A stretch of 64,000 nucleotides of DNA from Haloplanus salinus (GTDB lineage: Archaea; Halobacteriota; Halobacteria; Halobacteriales; Haloferacaceae), in contig NZ_QPHM01000003.1 of NCBI RefSeq assembly GCF_003336245.1, forward strand, positions 1 to 64,000. The letters run 5' to 3'. The position numbers and the translations under genes were made by a program. How positions within the stretch are numbered: the stretch's first letter is position 1; every line of letters begins with the position of its first letter. Of the stretch, positions 1 to 8,496 are shown piece by piece. Below the pieces are notes generated by a model, which was given only the letters and a program-made list of their open reading frames with translations, was not told the origin of the DNA and did not search any database.

Positions 1-1101
1 ATGTACGACCCAGTCACGTTGCAGGTTTCCGGTCTTGGGGTAACGATAGTTGGCCTGTTCGTACTGGTGCTGGCAATCGTAACGGTCTGGCAGATGGTGC
101 GGATCGTCGATGCCTACGACAAGGAGGCACTCACCGTGTTCGGCGAGTATCGCGGCTTGATCGAGCCGGGCATCAACTTCGTCCCGCCGTTCGTCTCGCG
201 CACGTACCCGTTCGATATGCGTACACAGACGATGGACGTGCCCCGACAGGAGGCGATCACGCGGGACAACTCCCCCGTGACGGCGGATGCCGTCGTCTAC
301 CTCCGCGTGATGGACGCGAAGAAGGCGTTTCTGGAGGTCGAAGACTACAAGACGGCCGTCTCGAACCTCGCCCAGACCACGCTCCGGGCGGTCATCGGCG
401 ACATGGAACTCGACGAGACGCTGAACAAGCGCCAGGAGATCAACGCCCGCATTCGCAAGGAACTCGACGAACCGACCGACGAATGGGGGATTCGCGTCGA
501 GTCAGTCGAGGTCCGAGAGGTCAATCCCAGCCCGGAAGTGCAGAACGCGATGGAACAGCAAACCGGCGCGGAACGGCGACGTCGGGCGACGATCCTCGAA
601 GCACAGGGCGAACGCCGGAGTGCCGTCGAGAAAGCCGAGGGGGACAAGCAGTCGAACATCATTCGAGCGCAAGGTGAAAAACAGAGCCAGATCCTCGAGG
701 CACAGGGTGACGCCATCTCGACGGTACTGCGCGCGAAGTCCGCGGAGTCGATGGGGGAGCGTGCGATCATCGACAAGGGGATGGACACGCTCGAAGCGAT
801 CGGACGGGGGGAGTCGACGACGTTCGTCCTTCCGCAGGAACTTACCTCGCTGGTGGGGCGCTACGGCAAGCACCTCACGGGGAGCGACGTGGAGGCCGAC
901 GGACAGCAGCTAGACAGCCTCCAGTTCGATGCCGAGACGCGCGAACTCGTCGGACTCGACGACATCAAGGAGATCCTCGGCGAAATCGACCAAGCCGCGG
1001 AGATGGATGTCGAAGAGCTAGAACAACAGGCCAAGGCGGTCAAGGACGGGGCTTCGAACGCCGCGAGTGCCGGCCACGTGGAGGAGGAGACGAACGACTG
1101 A
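1..1101 (+). CDS. SPFH/band 7 (stomatin-prohibitin-like) membrane protein
   Basis: This is a membrane-anchored SPFH protein of the stomatin/prohibitin type, a family that forms oligomeric scaffolds on the cytoplasmic membrane. One hydrophobic segment lies at residues 12-32. The SPFH domain follows (about 33-200, with the family-typical GLIEPGINFVPPF and SPVTADAVVYLRV stretches). An Ala/Glu-rich coiled coil with repeated EAQGE/RAQGE units covers about 190-250. The acidic tail is typical of haloarchaea. The length of 366 residues is normal for the family. The first ATG is base 1 of the window, so a slightly earlier start cannot be excluded. The next gene begins 2 bases after the stop, which suggests co-transcription. 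NfeD-type partners often found beside SPFH genes are not visible. Confidence 0.93.
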   Translation: MYDPVTLQVSGLGVTIVGLFVLVLAIVTVWQMVRIVDAYDKEALTVFGEYRGLIEPGINFVPPFVSRTYPFDMRTQTMDVPRQEAITRDNSPVTADAVVYLRVMDAKKAFLEVEDYKTAVSNLAQTTLRAVIGDMELDETLNKRQEINARIRKELDEPTDEWGIRVESVEVREVNPSPEVQNAMEQQTGAERRRRATILEAQGERRSAVEKAEGDKQSNIIRAQGEKQSQILEAQGDAISTVLRAKSAESMGERAIIDKGMDTLEAIGRGESTTFVLPQELTSLVGRYGKHLTGSDVEADGQQLDSLQFDAETRELVGLDDIKEILGEIDQAAEMDVEELEQQAKAVKDGASNAASAGHVEEETND

Positions 1102-1103
1102 CG

Positions 1104-1379
1104 ATGACTTCCGAACGAAATCCACCACCGGGCTGGGTGTTGGAAACCGAGCGGACGACACACGACGAACTCATGGGCCGGGACTACACGACGGTCCTCT
1201 ATCGACAGGAAGACACCAGAAGCGCAGTGTACATCAACGAGGTCATCGACGGGGACAACGTCTGGGAATACATAGTACATCGCTCGGGACGGGACGGTGA
1301 CCTCGGGACCGCCGCCGACTTGGAGACGGCGAAGGAGGTAGCGTTCGCGTTCATGAACGACTCCGTCGCCAGCGTGTGA
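1104..1379 (+). CDS. small conserved-type haloarchaeal protein of unknown function
   Basis: This 91-residue acidic protein lies 2 bases downstream of the SPFH gene and is probably in the same operon. It has no membrane segment and no cysteine cluster. The pattern of strands (YTTVLYRQ, SAVYINEV, WEYIVHRS) followed by a helix rich in Ala (AADLETAKEVAFAFMND) suggests a small alpha/beta fold. No function is recognised. Confidence 0.75.
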   Translation: MTSERNPPPGWVLETERTTHDELMGRDYTTVLYRQEDTRSAVYINEVIDGDNVWEYIVHRSGRDGDLGTAADLETAKEVAFAFMNDSVASV

Positions 1380-1461
1380 CGAGGTCCGTGCCGTCGACGG
1401 TGAGCCTGCGATTACGGCGTCCGGAGACGGGTGATTGGGGGTCTATCGAACTCGAAAAATA

Positions 1462-2094
1462 TCAACCGAATAGATCGATGAGGATGTCAGAGACGACATC
1501 CGAGGCGTCGGTCTTTTCCTCGATGTACGTTCCAACGGTGAACCCAGTCATGAAAGTACCCGTAACCGCTCCGGCGGGGCCAGGTCCGATACCCGCACCG
1601 ATCAGTGCAGCGGTTCCTGGCGGTGTAGTGTTCGTCTTGGTTCCGTATCCGTTTCGAGCCGTGCTTCGTGATCCGGATGAAAAACCGGCCATCTCGGTTC
1701 CGAATTCACGAACAGAAGCATTGGCGAGTTTGTTGCCCTCGATCATCCGAGATGCGTTCCGTGCGGGCATGGACGTGTATGATTCGACAACAACCTGTGA
1801 AGTCGGAGCGAGTCGGTAGTGGTGGATATTCTCTCCGTCTTTCGACCTGTCCCCGGAAGATTCTGACGTAACAATGTCGTCTTCGGGGAGCCAGATGAGA
1901 GGACCATTACAGGGACATCCTTCCGCTGTAACACAGACGCACGTGCTGATTAGTACGAAGTTCCGGCCCCCGATTCGCCGCTCGACACCCTCGACTGGAA
2001 CGCCCGAAATGGGTGCAGTTGCGCCGGTTGCGATCCGGTCCTCGCGTATCGTCTCGTAATCTGGCGTCGCAATCGTAACGAATAATACATATAG
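1462..2094 (-). pseudogene. 5-prime-truncated gene with Cys cluster and Gly-rich hydrophobic C-terminus
   Basis: One reading frame stays open on the minus strand from 2094 (just after an in-frame TAA) to the stop at 1462, but it contains no ATG, GTG or TTG before the internal ATG at 1770. The roughly 210-codon product looks protein-like throughout. It has a CVCVTAEGCPCNGPLIWLPE segment near residue 45, then a hydrophilic middle. The C-terminal region is Gly/Ala-rich and hydrophobic (GTAALIGAGIGPGPAGAVTG) and is followed by an acidic tail. Only the last 102 codons could be translated from the ATG at 1770. I read this as the 3-prime part of a gene that lost its beginning. The family is not recognised; a secreted or membrane-active peptide precursor is one possibility. 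Confidence 0.5.
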
Positions 2095-2307
2095 TTACAA
2101 ATCCATACGGTCACCCATTTGAGTATAGGTGTGTACTCGATAGGAGAGTCTCTCCCCAGCGCAGTAGCGATCAGGCCACGAGACTGCTGAGAGGCCCGTA
2201 CTGGTTCGAGGATTACGCCCAGTTCCTGAAACACCAAGGCAGGGGGCTTCAGATTTCAGGTATCTATAGAGGGTAGCCTCGTACTGCGTAGTGATGACGT
2301 ATTAGCT

Positions 2308-2517
2308 TCAGTCATTCGGGGCCATCAACGGGGCCCCTTGGAGGCGTTTCGTGGTCGTCGTGCTACAGACTGGGCAGTGGTATATTTGGCGACCGTACAC
2401 TGTCTGGACGGTCCAATCTCCAATGACATCGCTCTCGCGACCGCAACTGGGACAGAAGAGGAGAGTCGTCTTCCGGCACGAGTTGGCTTCGGACGTGGAG
2501 GGCTGCTGAGCGGACAT
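2308..2517 (-). CDS. small zinc-ribbon protein
   Basis: This 69-residue protein has two CxxC knuckles (CPSCGRESD and CPVCSTT) about 25 residues apart, which is a typical rubredoxin-like zinc ribbon. The core segment reads as beta strands between the knuckles (VIGDWTVQTVYGRQIYHC). Haloarchaea carry many such stand-alone ribbons, and their partners are mostly unknown. The start codon ATG at 2517 is the only good one. It stands alone between intergenic stretches. Confidence 0.75.
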   Translation of the reverse strand: MSAQQPSTSEANSCRKTTLLFCPSCGRESDVIGDWTVQTVYGRQIYHCPVCSTTTTKRLQGAPLMAPND

Positions 2518-2759
2518 AGTAAGTGAGTGGCTCTGTTAAAAAATAGTGTTTGTATCCTGTACGAACGCGCTCCTCCCCTCCCTACTCGCTCCCTTCGGTC
2601 GCGCCTTGAGGAAGCGGACTCCGCGCGACCGCTTCAGTTGAAATCCTCTCTATCTGACAACATCGTCTTGCGAGATATAGAGGTTGTAGGCGGTACCCTG
2701 CCGGCCTTCTTTTACCGTCGATCGGCTAAACTGATAAATAAGAAGAGCGTGGGAACGAG
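2518..2759. other. intergenic stretch with palindromes and a possible IS end
   Basis: No gene is supported here. A GGCTCTGTTAAAAA stretch begins at 2529 and resembles the terminal bases of haloarchaeal insertion sequences, but no matching partner was found. An imperfect inverted repeat (CCTCTCTATCTGAC ... GCGAGATATAGAGG) lies near 2644-2683. Confidence 0.3.
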
Positions 2760-3140
2760 TTACTCGTGTTCGAGAGAGCGGACTCGTCCGAGCCACTCGT
2801 CGAGAAGAGGGTGGGCATCAACCCGAATCTCGCCGGTGCGGGCGTTGCGTTCGATAACCCCTGCCGACGACAATCGCGGGAGGTGTGCGTGGACGAGGTT
2901 CGTCCGAACGACCTGTCCCGGCGGTCGCTCTCCCGTCTCACCCACCGAAGCCTCGTAGGTGAGGACGGCTTCGACGACATCCTCGAGGGGGACGACCGAC
3001 CCGTCGGCGTCGTCGAGTGCGTACAGCACGTATCGGCGACGACGATCGCGTAGCAGGTCGAAGACCGTGTCGATGTGGTGGCTCTGGACATCGAATGCCT
3101 CCGTATCCACATCCGAAGAGTGCGGGTCCATCGTGGTCAC
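2760..3140 (-). CDS. DUF7344-type winged-helix transcriptional regulator
   Basis: This 126-residue protein has the layout of the haloarchaeal winged-helix family often annotated DUF7344: a first helix with the VFDLLRDRRRRYVLYAL motif (about residues 25-45), a central part with VEAVLTYEASV, and the HAHLPRLSSAGVIER recognition/wing segment (about 90-105). The arginine-rich first helix and the xHxxHLPxLxxAGxI motif are the family hallmarks. The start ATG overlaps the end of the upstream regulator gene by 4 bases, so the two are translationally coupled. It is probably a DNA-binding regulator; the target is unknown. Confidence 0.85.
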   Translation of the reverse strand: MTTMDPHSSDVDTEAFDVQSHHIDTVFDLLRDRRRRYVLYALDDADGSVVPLEDVVEAVLTYEASVGETGERPPGQVVRTNLVHAHLPRLSSAGVIERNARTGEIRVDAHPLLDEWLGRVRSLEHE

Positions 3141-3508
3141 CGAGGGGTCTCTACGTCCCCGACAGTCCGCAGGGGTAACGGGTGATTTGGTGGCCAGTCG
3201 TCCGCCAACTCGTCCTGACGGTCGTGCATCAATCTACGGAGCGGTTCGATCCTCTCGAACCGAGGGCCGCGCGTGATGAGACCGGAATCAGGGTCCCGGT
3301 CGATGGAGCCCGCGTCGGCCAGTTTTGTGAGGAGGACGTGGTAGGGCAGTACGTTTGCGCGTTTGAGGTCGTTGGCATCTTGCGCATTCTCGTCCGCAAA
3401 TGCCTCCGATGTGACGTGGTCTTCGTATTGCGGATTGTGTTGTCTAACGGCCATGAGGATGCGACGGCGGTACTCGTGGCTGAGTATCTCGAACAGTTCA
3501 CGCAGCAA
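3137..3508 (-). CDS. DUF7344-like winged-helix regulator, first gene of a coupled pair
   Basis: This 123-residue protein begins with LFEILSHEYRRRILMAV, the helix typical of haloarchaeal winged-helix regulators. It continues with NVLPYHVLLTKLADAGSIDRD, which replaces the usual HLPxLxxAGxI segment, and ends in a Pro/Arg-rich tail. Its last codons overlap the next gene (2760-3140) by 4 bases. Upstream, at about 3567-3590, an imperfect inverted repeat (AACGCGTCAC ... GTGATGCGTT) could be an operator for autoregulation. Confidence 0.8.
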   Translation of the reverse strand: MLRELFEILSHEYRRRILMAVRQHNPQYEDHVTSEAFADENAQDANDLKRANVLPYHVLLTKLADAGSIDRDPDSGLITRGPRFERIEPLRRLMHDRQDELADDWPPNHPLPLRTVGDVETPR

Positions 3509-3798
3509 ACCGTCAGCCCCTTCGTGTTTTTCCTTGACATTCGTAGATGGTTCTTGTTGCGAAACGCGTCACTTGGTGATGCGTTCCGCGCAACCGATGC
3601 GCGAAGAGAAATGGATGGCTGCGAACGGATGATCCCGTTTCAAGCAGCCCTCGCCGCTGGGACTAAACGCACAGTGTGCTCTGTTCCGTACTACCTTATC
3701 GTACCCGAGAGGCAAATGATTGTGGGTGTGATAATATTATGACCAGGTCGATGCAGAGTAGTTTCGACAAAGCCGCCACAATCCTATCGTTGTCGGCA

Positions 3799-4056
3799 TC
3801 ACGCTGATTCCTCGTCGTTCTCGGCGACTGCGAGCGCCCGCTGGATATCGTGCACGACGCGTTTGATCACGAGTTCGCGGAATTGCTTCCATCAACGGTG
3901 AGACCACACGAACGCGCCGAATTTCGGTTTGATCGATGCGTCGACCTGTGTGGGCCGAACTTTGACCAACACGAACTCCGCAGCCACCAAAATACCGTTC
4001 ATGATGACGAGAAAGAAGGCGAGAAGCAGTCCATTTAGAGAAATCAGATCGACCAT
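3799..4056 (-). pseudogene. N-terminal stub of a CNNM/HlyC-CorC-type membrane transporter
   Basis: From the ATG at 4056 a 54-codon frame reads MVDLISLNGLLLAFFLVIMN and continues with GILVAAEFVLVKVRPTQVD. This is the first transmembrane helix and the AAEFxLVxVRxTR signature of CNNM (DUF21)/CorC-type transporters, which normally exceed 400 residues. The frame stops at 3892-3894. In the same frame after the stop, FRELVIKRVVHDIQRALAVAENDEESA continues to a second stop at 3799 and looks like a C-terminal tail. I infer that a large internal deletion removed the rest. The stand-alone CBS protein directly upstream is a different gene but belongs to a related domain context. Confidence 0.7.
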
Positions 4057-4205
4057 AGTCAATTACGGACGTGGCGGTGCTTGTCGGAGATGGATACCTA
4101 CCGTTCTTCTCCGGACTGTCCCGGTTCGTGACCGACCACGATGTCGAAAGTAGTCACCGGCTGTCCGCGAGCCGGTGGTCTCAGGAATCACTCGATACAG
4201 GACGC

Positions 4206-4634
4206 TTACTGAGCGGCCAGGTCGTCTCGTCCACGAAGGATTGCGTTCCTGAGCCGAGGTAGATAATGGGTGAGATCAGTCGTCGTGAGGATGCCGACGA
4301 GTTCGCCATCGCCGGTGACTGGGAGCCGCTTGATCGAGTGTTCTTTCATCAGAGTGGCAGCGGCGTGGATGTCTTCCGTGCTGGCGATCGTGACGAGTGG
4401 TGTACTCAGAAACGCAGTCACACGAACGGAGTTGATATCGACCCCCGCTGCAACCTGCTGCATGATATCGGTTTTAGTTACGATCCCGATGTACTCGCTC
4501 GTCTCCGGTTCGACTACGACTGCCGATCCGATATCGTGATCCGCGAACAACGTCGCAACATCACAGGCCGTCGTCTCCGGCGGAATCGTCCGAACTGACT
4601 GTGTCATCACATCACCGACGAAGTGGTCAATCAC
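4206..4634 (-). CDS. tandem CBS-domain protein
   Basis: This 142-residue protein consists almost entirely of a Bateman module of two CBS domains. CBS1 covers about residues 5-65 (VGDVMTQSVRTIPPETTACD ... GIVTKTDIM) and CBS2 about 70-132 (VTAFLSTPLVTIASTEDI ... GILTTTDLTHY). Such modules bind adenine nucleotides and act as energy sensors or as regulators of other proteins. No effector domain is attached. The stub of a CNNM transporter lies 150 bases downstream on the same strand. Confidence 0.92.
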   Translation of the reverse strand: MIDHFVGDVMTQSVRTIPPETTACDVATLFADHDIGSAVVVEPETSEYIGIVTKTDIMQQVAAGVDINSVRVTAFLSTPLVTIASTEDIHAAATLMKEHSIKRLPVTGDGELVGILTTTDLTHYLPRLRNAILRGRDDLAAQ

Positions 4635-4928
4635 ACTACTAGTACTCTCTGGAGACGGTTAACCCTGAGGAGTAAGCACGCTGTACAGAGCGTACGCTAC
4701 GGCCATCTTTCGCTCAGAATCCGGAAACGAGGGGTTCGATTCGAAACTTTCTGCGGATCCGAAGCGTCAGAGGCCTCCTCGGTCCGCTCTGTCGTCTATC
4801 CTGAAGAGGTAACAACCCCCCGGTGTTAGGAGCATCCTCACAGAGCGTTCAGCAGGCACGGTGATCGATCACGCTTAGAACGTGGTCTCTCCCGCTCTTT
4901 ATCAAAGTAGCCCGCGTCTGTAACTCGC

Positions 4929-6053
4929 ATGAGAGAAGCTTCCCCTGTCTCGCTCTCTCAAATCCTGCTCCAGTTTAGCCCTCTGTTCGACGACACTCTG
5001 ACGATCATCGCCGTAGCAGTCGTCGTCGGTGGTGTGATCTGGTACCTCGGGACAGCTCTCCAGTCCTACGTTCGAACCGACATTGCTGAAATCGTGCGAG
5101 CGGGGCTGCTCCTCGTCTTGGCCACTGCCGTCGCCGTCGTCCTATTGCGCAGGTGGAACGCGACAACTGATGCGCTCGAGATTGCAGGCTTCGTTCAGGT
5201 GGGTGTCGATACGGGTGTTCGCGTCCTTCTTTCAGTCGTACTCTTTGTTGCTGCGTACACCGCCACACGCATCCTAAAAGGACTGCTTCTGGGCGGAACT
5301 CGTTCCACAACCCGGGCGGCATCGGAGCACCAGCGTCGTGTCGGTTTCTACGTCAGTCAGATCGTCCTCTTTACCATCGCGGTGTTTGGAACGTTCACAC
5401 TCTGGGGGTTCCGACTGAGTAATCTCCTGTTGGGGGCAGGCGTCCTCGGCATTATTCTCGGCTTGGCATTTCAAAGTACGCTCGCGTCGATTCTCGCGGG
5501 ATTCGTTTTGATGCTCTCACGGCCGTTCGACGTCGGTCACTGGGTCCGAATCGGTGATCACGAGGGCTTCATTACCGAGATTACGGTCAATCACGTCCGG
5601 CTTCGAAACCTCGACGGTGAGCACGTCGTTCTCCCGAACGAGGCCGTCGGAAACCGGACGATCATCAATCGAAGTGTGGAAGGAAAACTACGGCACCGTG
5701 TCGAAATCGGGATCGACTACGACGTGGACCCCGAGTATGCGGGGACTGTCGCGTTAGAGGCAATGGCAGACCTCGACGAGATCGTGGCTCAGCCCGAGCC
5801 AGAGGTCGTTCCAGTTCGATTCGACGATTCAGCTGTCGTCCTCGAACTTCGATTCTGGATCGAGAACCCGACACCACAGCGAAAGTGGCAGGCGGTCCGA
5901 GCCGTTGTTCACAGCGTCAAGTCTGCGTTCAAACGAGACGGTATCAAAATTCCGTTCCCACAGCGGGAACTCACCAAGCGTGGAGAGGGTGATGCTGTCC
6001 GGATTGCCGATACTGATCCAACTGACTCCACCACTAGTACCCGGTCAGAGTAA
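4929..6053 (+). CDS. mscS: MscS-family mechanosensitive ion channel
   Basis: This 374-residue membrane protein has three to four hydrophobic segments (about residues 20-45, 55-75, 95-112 and 140-160). The pore helix LLLGAGVLGIILGLAFQSTL is followed by the MscS beta domain (RPFDVGHWVRIGDHEGFITEI ... LPNEAVGNRTIINRS) and the alpha/beta C-terminal domain (about 250-345). Homologues open under membrane tension and release solutes during osmotic downshift, a direct need for a halophile. The ATG at 4929 gives the normal length. It is monocistronic by spacing; an AT-rich TTTATCAAAG at about 4900 could be its TATA element. Confidence 0.95.
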   Translation: MREASPVSLSQILLQFSPLFDDTLTIIAVAVVVGGVIWYLGTALQSYVRTDIAEIVRAGLLLVLATAVAVVLLRRWNATTDALEIAGFVQVGVDTGVRVLLSVVLFVAAYTATRILKGLLLGGTRSTTRAASEHQRRVGFYVSQIVLFTIAVFGTFTLWGFRLSNLLLGAGVLGIILGLAFQSTLASILAGFVLMLSRPFDVGHWVRIGDHEGFITEITVNHVRLRNLDGEHVVLPNEAVGNRTIINRSVEGKLRHRVEIGIDYDVDPEYAGTVALEAMADLDEIVAQPEPEVVPVRFDDSAVVLELRFWIENPTPQRKWQAVRAVVHSVKSAFKRDGIKIPFPQRELTKRGEGDAVRIADTDPTDSTTSTRSE

Positions 6054-6195
6054 GTCCAGAGTGGGGTCGACCGCAGAACGTGATACTCGGTGAAGTCGGC
6101 GGACGAGAGAGGCTGTGTTCGCCCCGCCGACGACTCACGTGTACAGGTCGGGTCTCGGAGGCACCCGGGTCGGCTCCAACGAAGCGTCCACGAGA

Positions 6196-6435
6196 TCAAT
6201 CCTCGAATTCGCCCTCGTACTGTTCGTAGGTGATGGTCAGTCGCCCCGGTGTGGGCCGTCTCGCTGCGTCTCGAAGCGTCCGGAACGCCTCCAAGAGTTC
6301 ATCGGCGTCGTCCGTCCCTTCTCGAACGCTCCGTGACTCCTCTCGAATCGTGTCGTATACCTGCTCCAGCATGCGTCGAGCGGCGTACGAATCAGTCTTC
6401 GAGTCTATCTCGAAGGACGCCTCGTAGTTGGACAT
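6196..6435 (-). CDS. small acidic helical protein
   Basis: A 79-residue protein starts at ATG 6435 (MSNYEASFEIDSKTDSYAAR). An upstream in-frame ATG at 6579 would add a basic, low-quality segment, so the shorter form is preferred. The sequence predicts one long helix (RRMLEQVYDTIREESRSVRE ... ELLEAFRTLRDAAR) followed by a strand (GRLTITYEQYE). No family is recognised. It runs in the same direction as the neighbouring zinc-ribbon gene. Confidence 0.6.
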   Translation of the reverse strand: MSNYEASFEIDSKTDSYAARRMLEQVYDTIREESRSVREGTDDADELLEAFRTLRDAARRPTPGRLTITYEQYEGEFED

Positions 6436-6491
6436 ACCCGTAGTTGGCGCTCCACTGGAATAACTGCTCTTCGTGTCGGAGGATTGCGCTG

Positions 6492-6632
6492 CTAATCGTG
6501 TGGGACAGTACTGTTCATCAGCAATCCACCACAGTGAGGACATTTGTTCGTGTTGGGATCTTCGATGCCGTCTCCACAATCACGGCATACGTAGAGCGTT
6601 GTTTCTGGGACGGAGTTACGTGTAGTTGTCAT
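6492..6632 (-). CDS. rubrerythrin-like zinc-ribbon miniprotein
   Basis: This 46-residue protein contains CRDCGDGIEDPNTNKCPHCG, two CxxC pairs in the spacing of the rubrerythrin-like zinc ribbons that are common in haloarchaea. The start at ATG 6632 (MTTTRNSVPETTLYVCRDC) matches the usual N-terminus of this family. An earlier ATG at 6689 would add 19 residues that do not fit. Confidence 0.7.
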   Translation of the reverse strand: MTTTRNSVPETTLYVCRDCGDGIEDPNTNKCPHCGGLLMNSTVPHD

Positions 6633-6874
6633 GTGTAATGCCTCCGCTGGTGAGCGGACACCGGCACTAACGCTCTCCGACGGCATCAACTGACGAGATT
6701 TTAACAGTCGGCCGATTTTTGATTAGCCGGGTGACGTAGGCTTCGAGAGTCTACAACGACTACTGTAGTACCACTGCAGACCGGCACGCCCGTCGAGTGT
6801 AACTCATATAATCAAAATTCTCTAAAGTATAAAAATAGATACGATTGATGCGTTTCGGTAGAGAGTGACGCAGT

Positions 6875-7210
6875 ATGACGAACCGCAGCCTCGACGCGTG
6901 TCTTCGTCTGATCGCCGACCGGCACCGACGTCGGATCATCCACCACTTGCGCCACGAGGCTAACGGGACCACGGCGTTCGACGACCTCGTCGATCGGATG
7001 CACAGGCGAGTTCCCGACGCCAAAGCCGGTCCACCGCAGGACCGAGAAGCACTCGCCATCCAACTCCACCACAGCCACCTGCCACAGTTAGCAGACCACG
7101 GTGTCGTCGAATTCGAGCACGGAACCGGAGTCGTCCGGTACCATCCCGACGAACAAATCGAGACGGTGCTCGACTCGCTCCCCGAAGAAGTGTCGCCGCC
7201 GAACCCCTGA
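6875..7210 (+). CDS. DUF7344-type winged-helix regulator
   Basis: This 111-residue protein has both hallmarks of the haloarchaeal DUF7344 family: CLRLIADRHRRRIIHHL in the first helix and QLHHSHLPQLADHGVVEFE in the recognition/wing part. It ends with a short acidic tail. The AT-rich sequence at 6800-6840 (ATATAATCAAAATTC, AAGTATAAAAATAG) just upstream looks like a strong archaeal promoter. Confidence 0.88.
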   Translation: MTNRSLDACLRLIADRHRRRIIHHLRHEANGTTAFDDLVDRMHRRVPDAKAGPPQDREALAIQLHHSHLPQLADHGVVEFEHGTGVVRYHPDEQIETVLDSLPEEVSPPNP

Positions 7211-7296
7211 TTAGCAAACGAAGTTCGAGCATCAGGTACGCCGGTCGGTGGTCTACGCCTTCTGGATGCAGGTAACTGGATCTGAAGTAACTGGTG

Positions 7297-8106
7297 TTAT
7301 GAGCCCGGTCTGTTTGGCGGGTCCGCGTCGAGTCGCCAGGTGAAAATCGCCTTCAGCACCACGACCAGACTGTTCGTTTCACCCTCGCCCCAGATGGCAG
7401 TCTCCGACCGCGGATCGGACGGACTCGCGCCCGCGCCGTTGACGAGCGCACTCACGAGGGTTTTTCGCCCGTCGACCATCATGAGCCGTCCCGCCGACGT
7501 GTCCGACCAGATCCACAGCGACTCGAACATCGTCGCGCCGGGGATCTCGTCCTGAATGCGTTCTTGAACCTCCGTCGACACCCCGGCGAGTTTGATCGAG
7601 ACGCCCCGTTCGGCGGCTTCGCCCAACCCCTCGATCAGGTCCTCGGTGAGCAGCCCTTCGACGGTCATGTAGACGATTTCGTCGTCGGCGCTGGCAAAGA
7701 AATCCAGGACCCGTTCCGTGACCGCAGTCTGGCCGTTTACCGTCCAGACGCCGCGCTGCTCGGCCCGTCGTTCGATGGGTTCGAGTTCACTCAGCGCCGT
7801 CCGGAGGATTTCCGTGCGGTGCTGTAGCTCGTGTTCGAACGTCCGACTCGCGGTTTCGGCGGAGATTGCCCAGAACTGCTTGGGCGAGGACTGGAGGATA
7901 TCGACGAGCCCCCGGTCGTGTAACTCGTCGATCGCGTCGTACACTCGCGTGCGCGGCACCTCCGACACTTGACTGACGTCTCTGGCAGTCCCCGTACCGA
8001 GGCTCGCAAGCGCGACGAACGTCCGCGCGGCGTAGGCACTCAACCCGAACCGTTCGAGTTGCTCGATCGCGGCGGTCTGTGGGTCTTCGACTGGATCACT
8101 GCTCAT
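7297..8106 (-). CDS. TrmB-family transcriptional regulator
   Basis: This 269-residue protein has an N-terminal TrmB winged helix (about residues 15-85; LERFGLSAYAARTFVALASL, TARDVSQVSEVPRTRVYDAI, LHDRGLVDI). A helical dimerisation linker follows at about 85-120. The C-terminal alpha/beta domain (about 125-260) resembles the TrmB effector-binding part; its sugar-binding residues cannot be confirmed. It is a diverged paralogue of the TrmB gene that starts at 8497 on the other strand. Both share the EVPRTRVYDAI helix and the QHSSPQQF-type segment, so the pair probably arose by duplication. Confidence 0.9.
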   Translation of the reverse strand: MSSDPVEDPQTAAIEQLERFGLSAYAARTFVALASLGTGTARDVSQVSEVPRTRVYDAIDELHDRGLVDILQSSPKQFWAISAETASRTFEHELQHRTEILRTALSELEPIERRAEQRGVWTVNGQTAVTERVLDFFASADDEIVYMTVEGLLTEDLIEGLGEAAERGVSIKLAGVSTEVQERIQDEIPGATMFESLWIWSDTSAGRLMMVDGRKTLVSALVNGAGASPSDPRSETAIWGEGETNSLVVVLKAIFTWRLDADPPNRPGS

Positions 8107-8496
8107 TGATCAAGTGGATGTTGGTCATTGTGAGCCCAGCCACGAGGAGTGGCCGGGCCGACACGCAACAGTACGGTGGTTGGGACACAGAACTGGACTG
8201 CGTGCCGACCAAACGGTTAGCTTTCACCCGGTATATCTCTTTTGTGATTAAATGGGTGACTTATTTTCCTTCGTTTCTCCGTGCCTCTACGCGGTGAAAT
8301 CCTGAGATGTTTGTTGTAACTAAGAAAATCACAACAAATTCGCGGTACTCGTCTGAGTAGCGAATTCGGACGATCATATTACCCGCCTCACGTCCCGCAC
8401 GCACTAGCCGTCATGATAAGAGTGACAATACCTATCCGTACCGGGAGCGAACCATTCAGGCAATTACTGGGGGAACACCCCGAGAGGTTGGGACAT
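8107..8496. promoter_or_regulatory. divergent control region between two TrmB genes
   Basis: This 390-base divergent intergenic region is AT-rich in its middle and carries two inverted repeats. The first is TTTGTTGT (8310-8317) pairing with ACAACAAA (8331-8338). The second is AATTCGC..TACTC (8337-8350) pairing with GAGTA.GCGAATT (8355-8366). Both lie about 130-190 bases before the plus-strand gene and about 200-260 before the minus-strand gene. They are candidate operators for one or both TrmB proteins; no coding capacity is supported. Confidence 0.5.
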
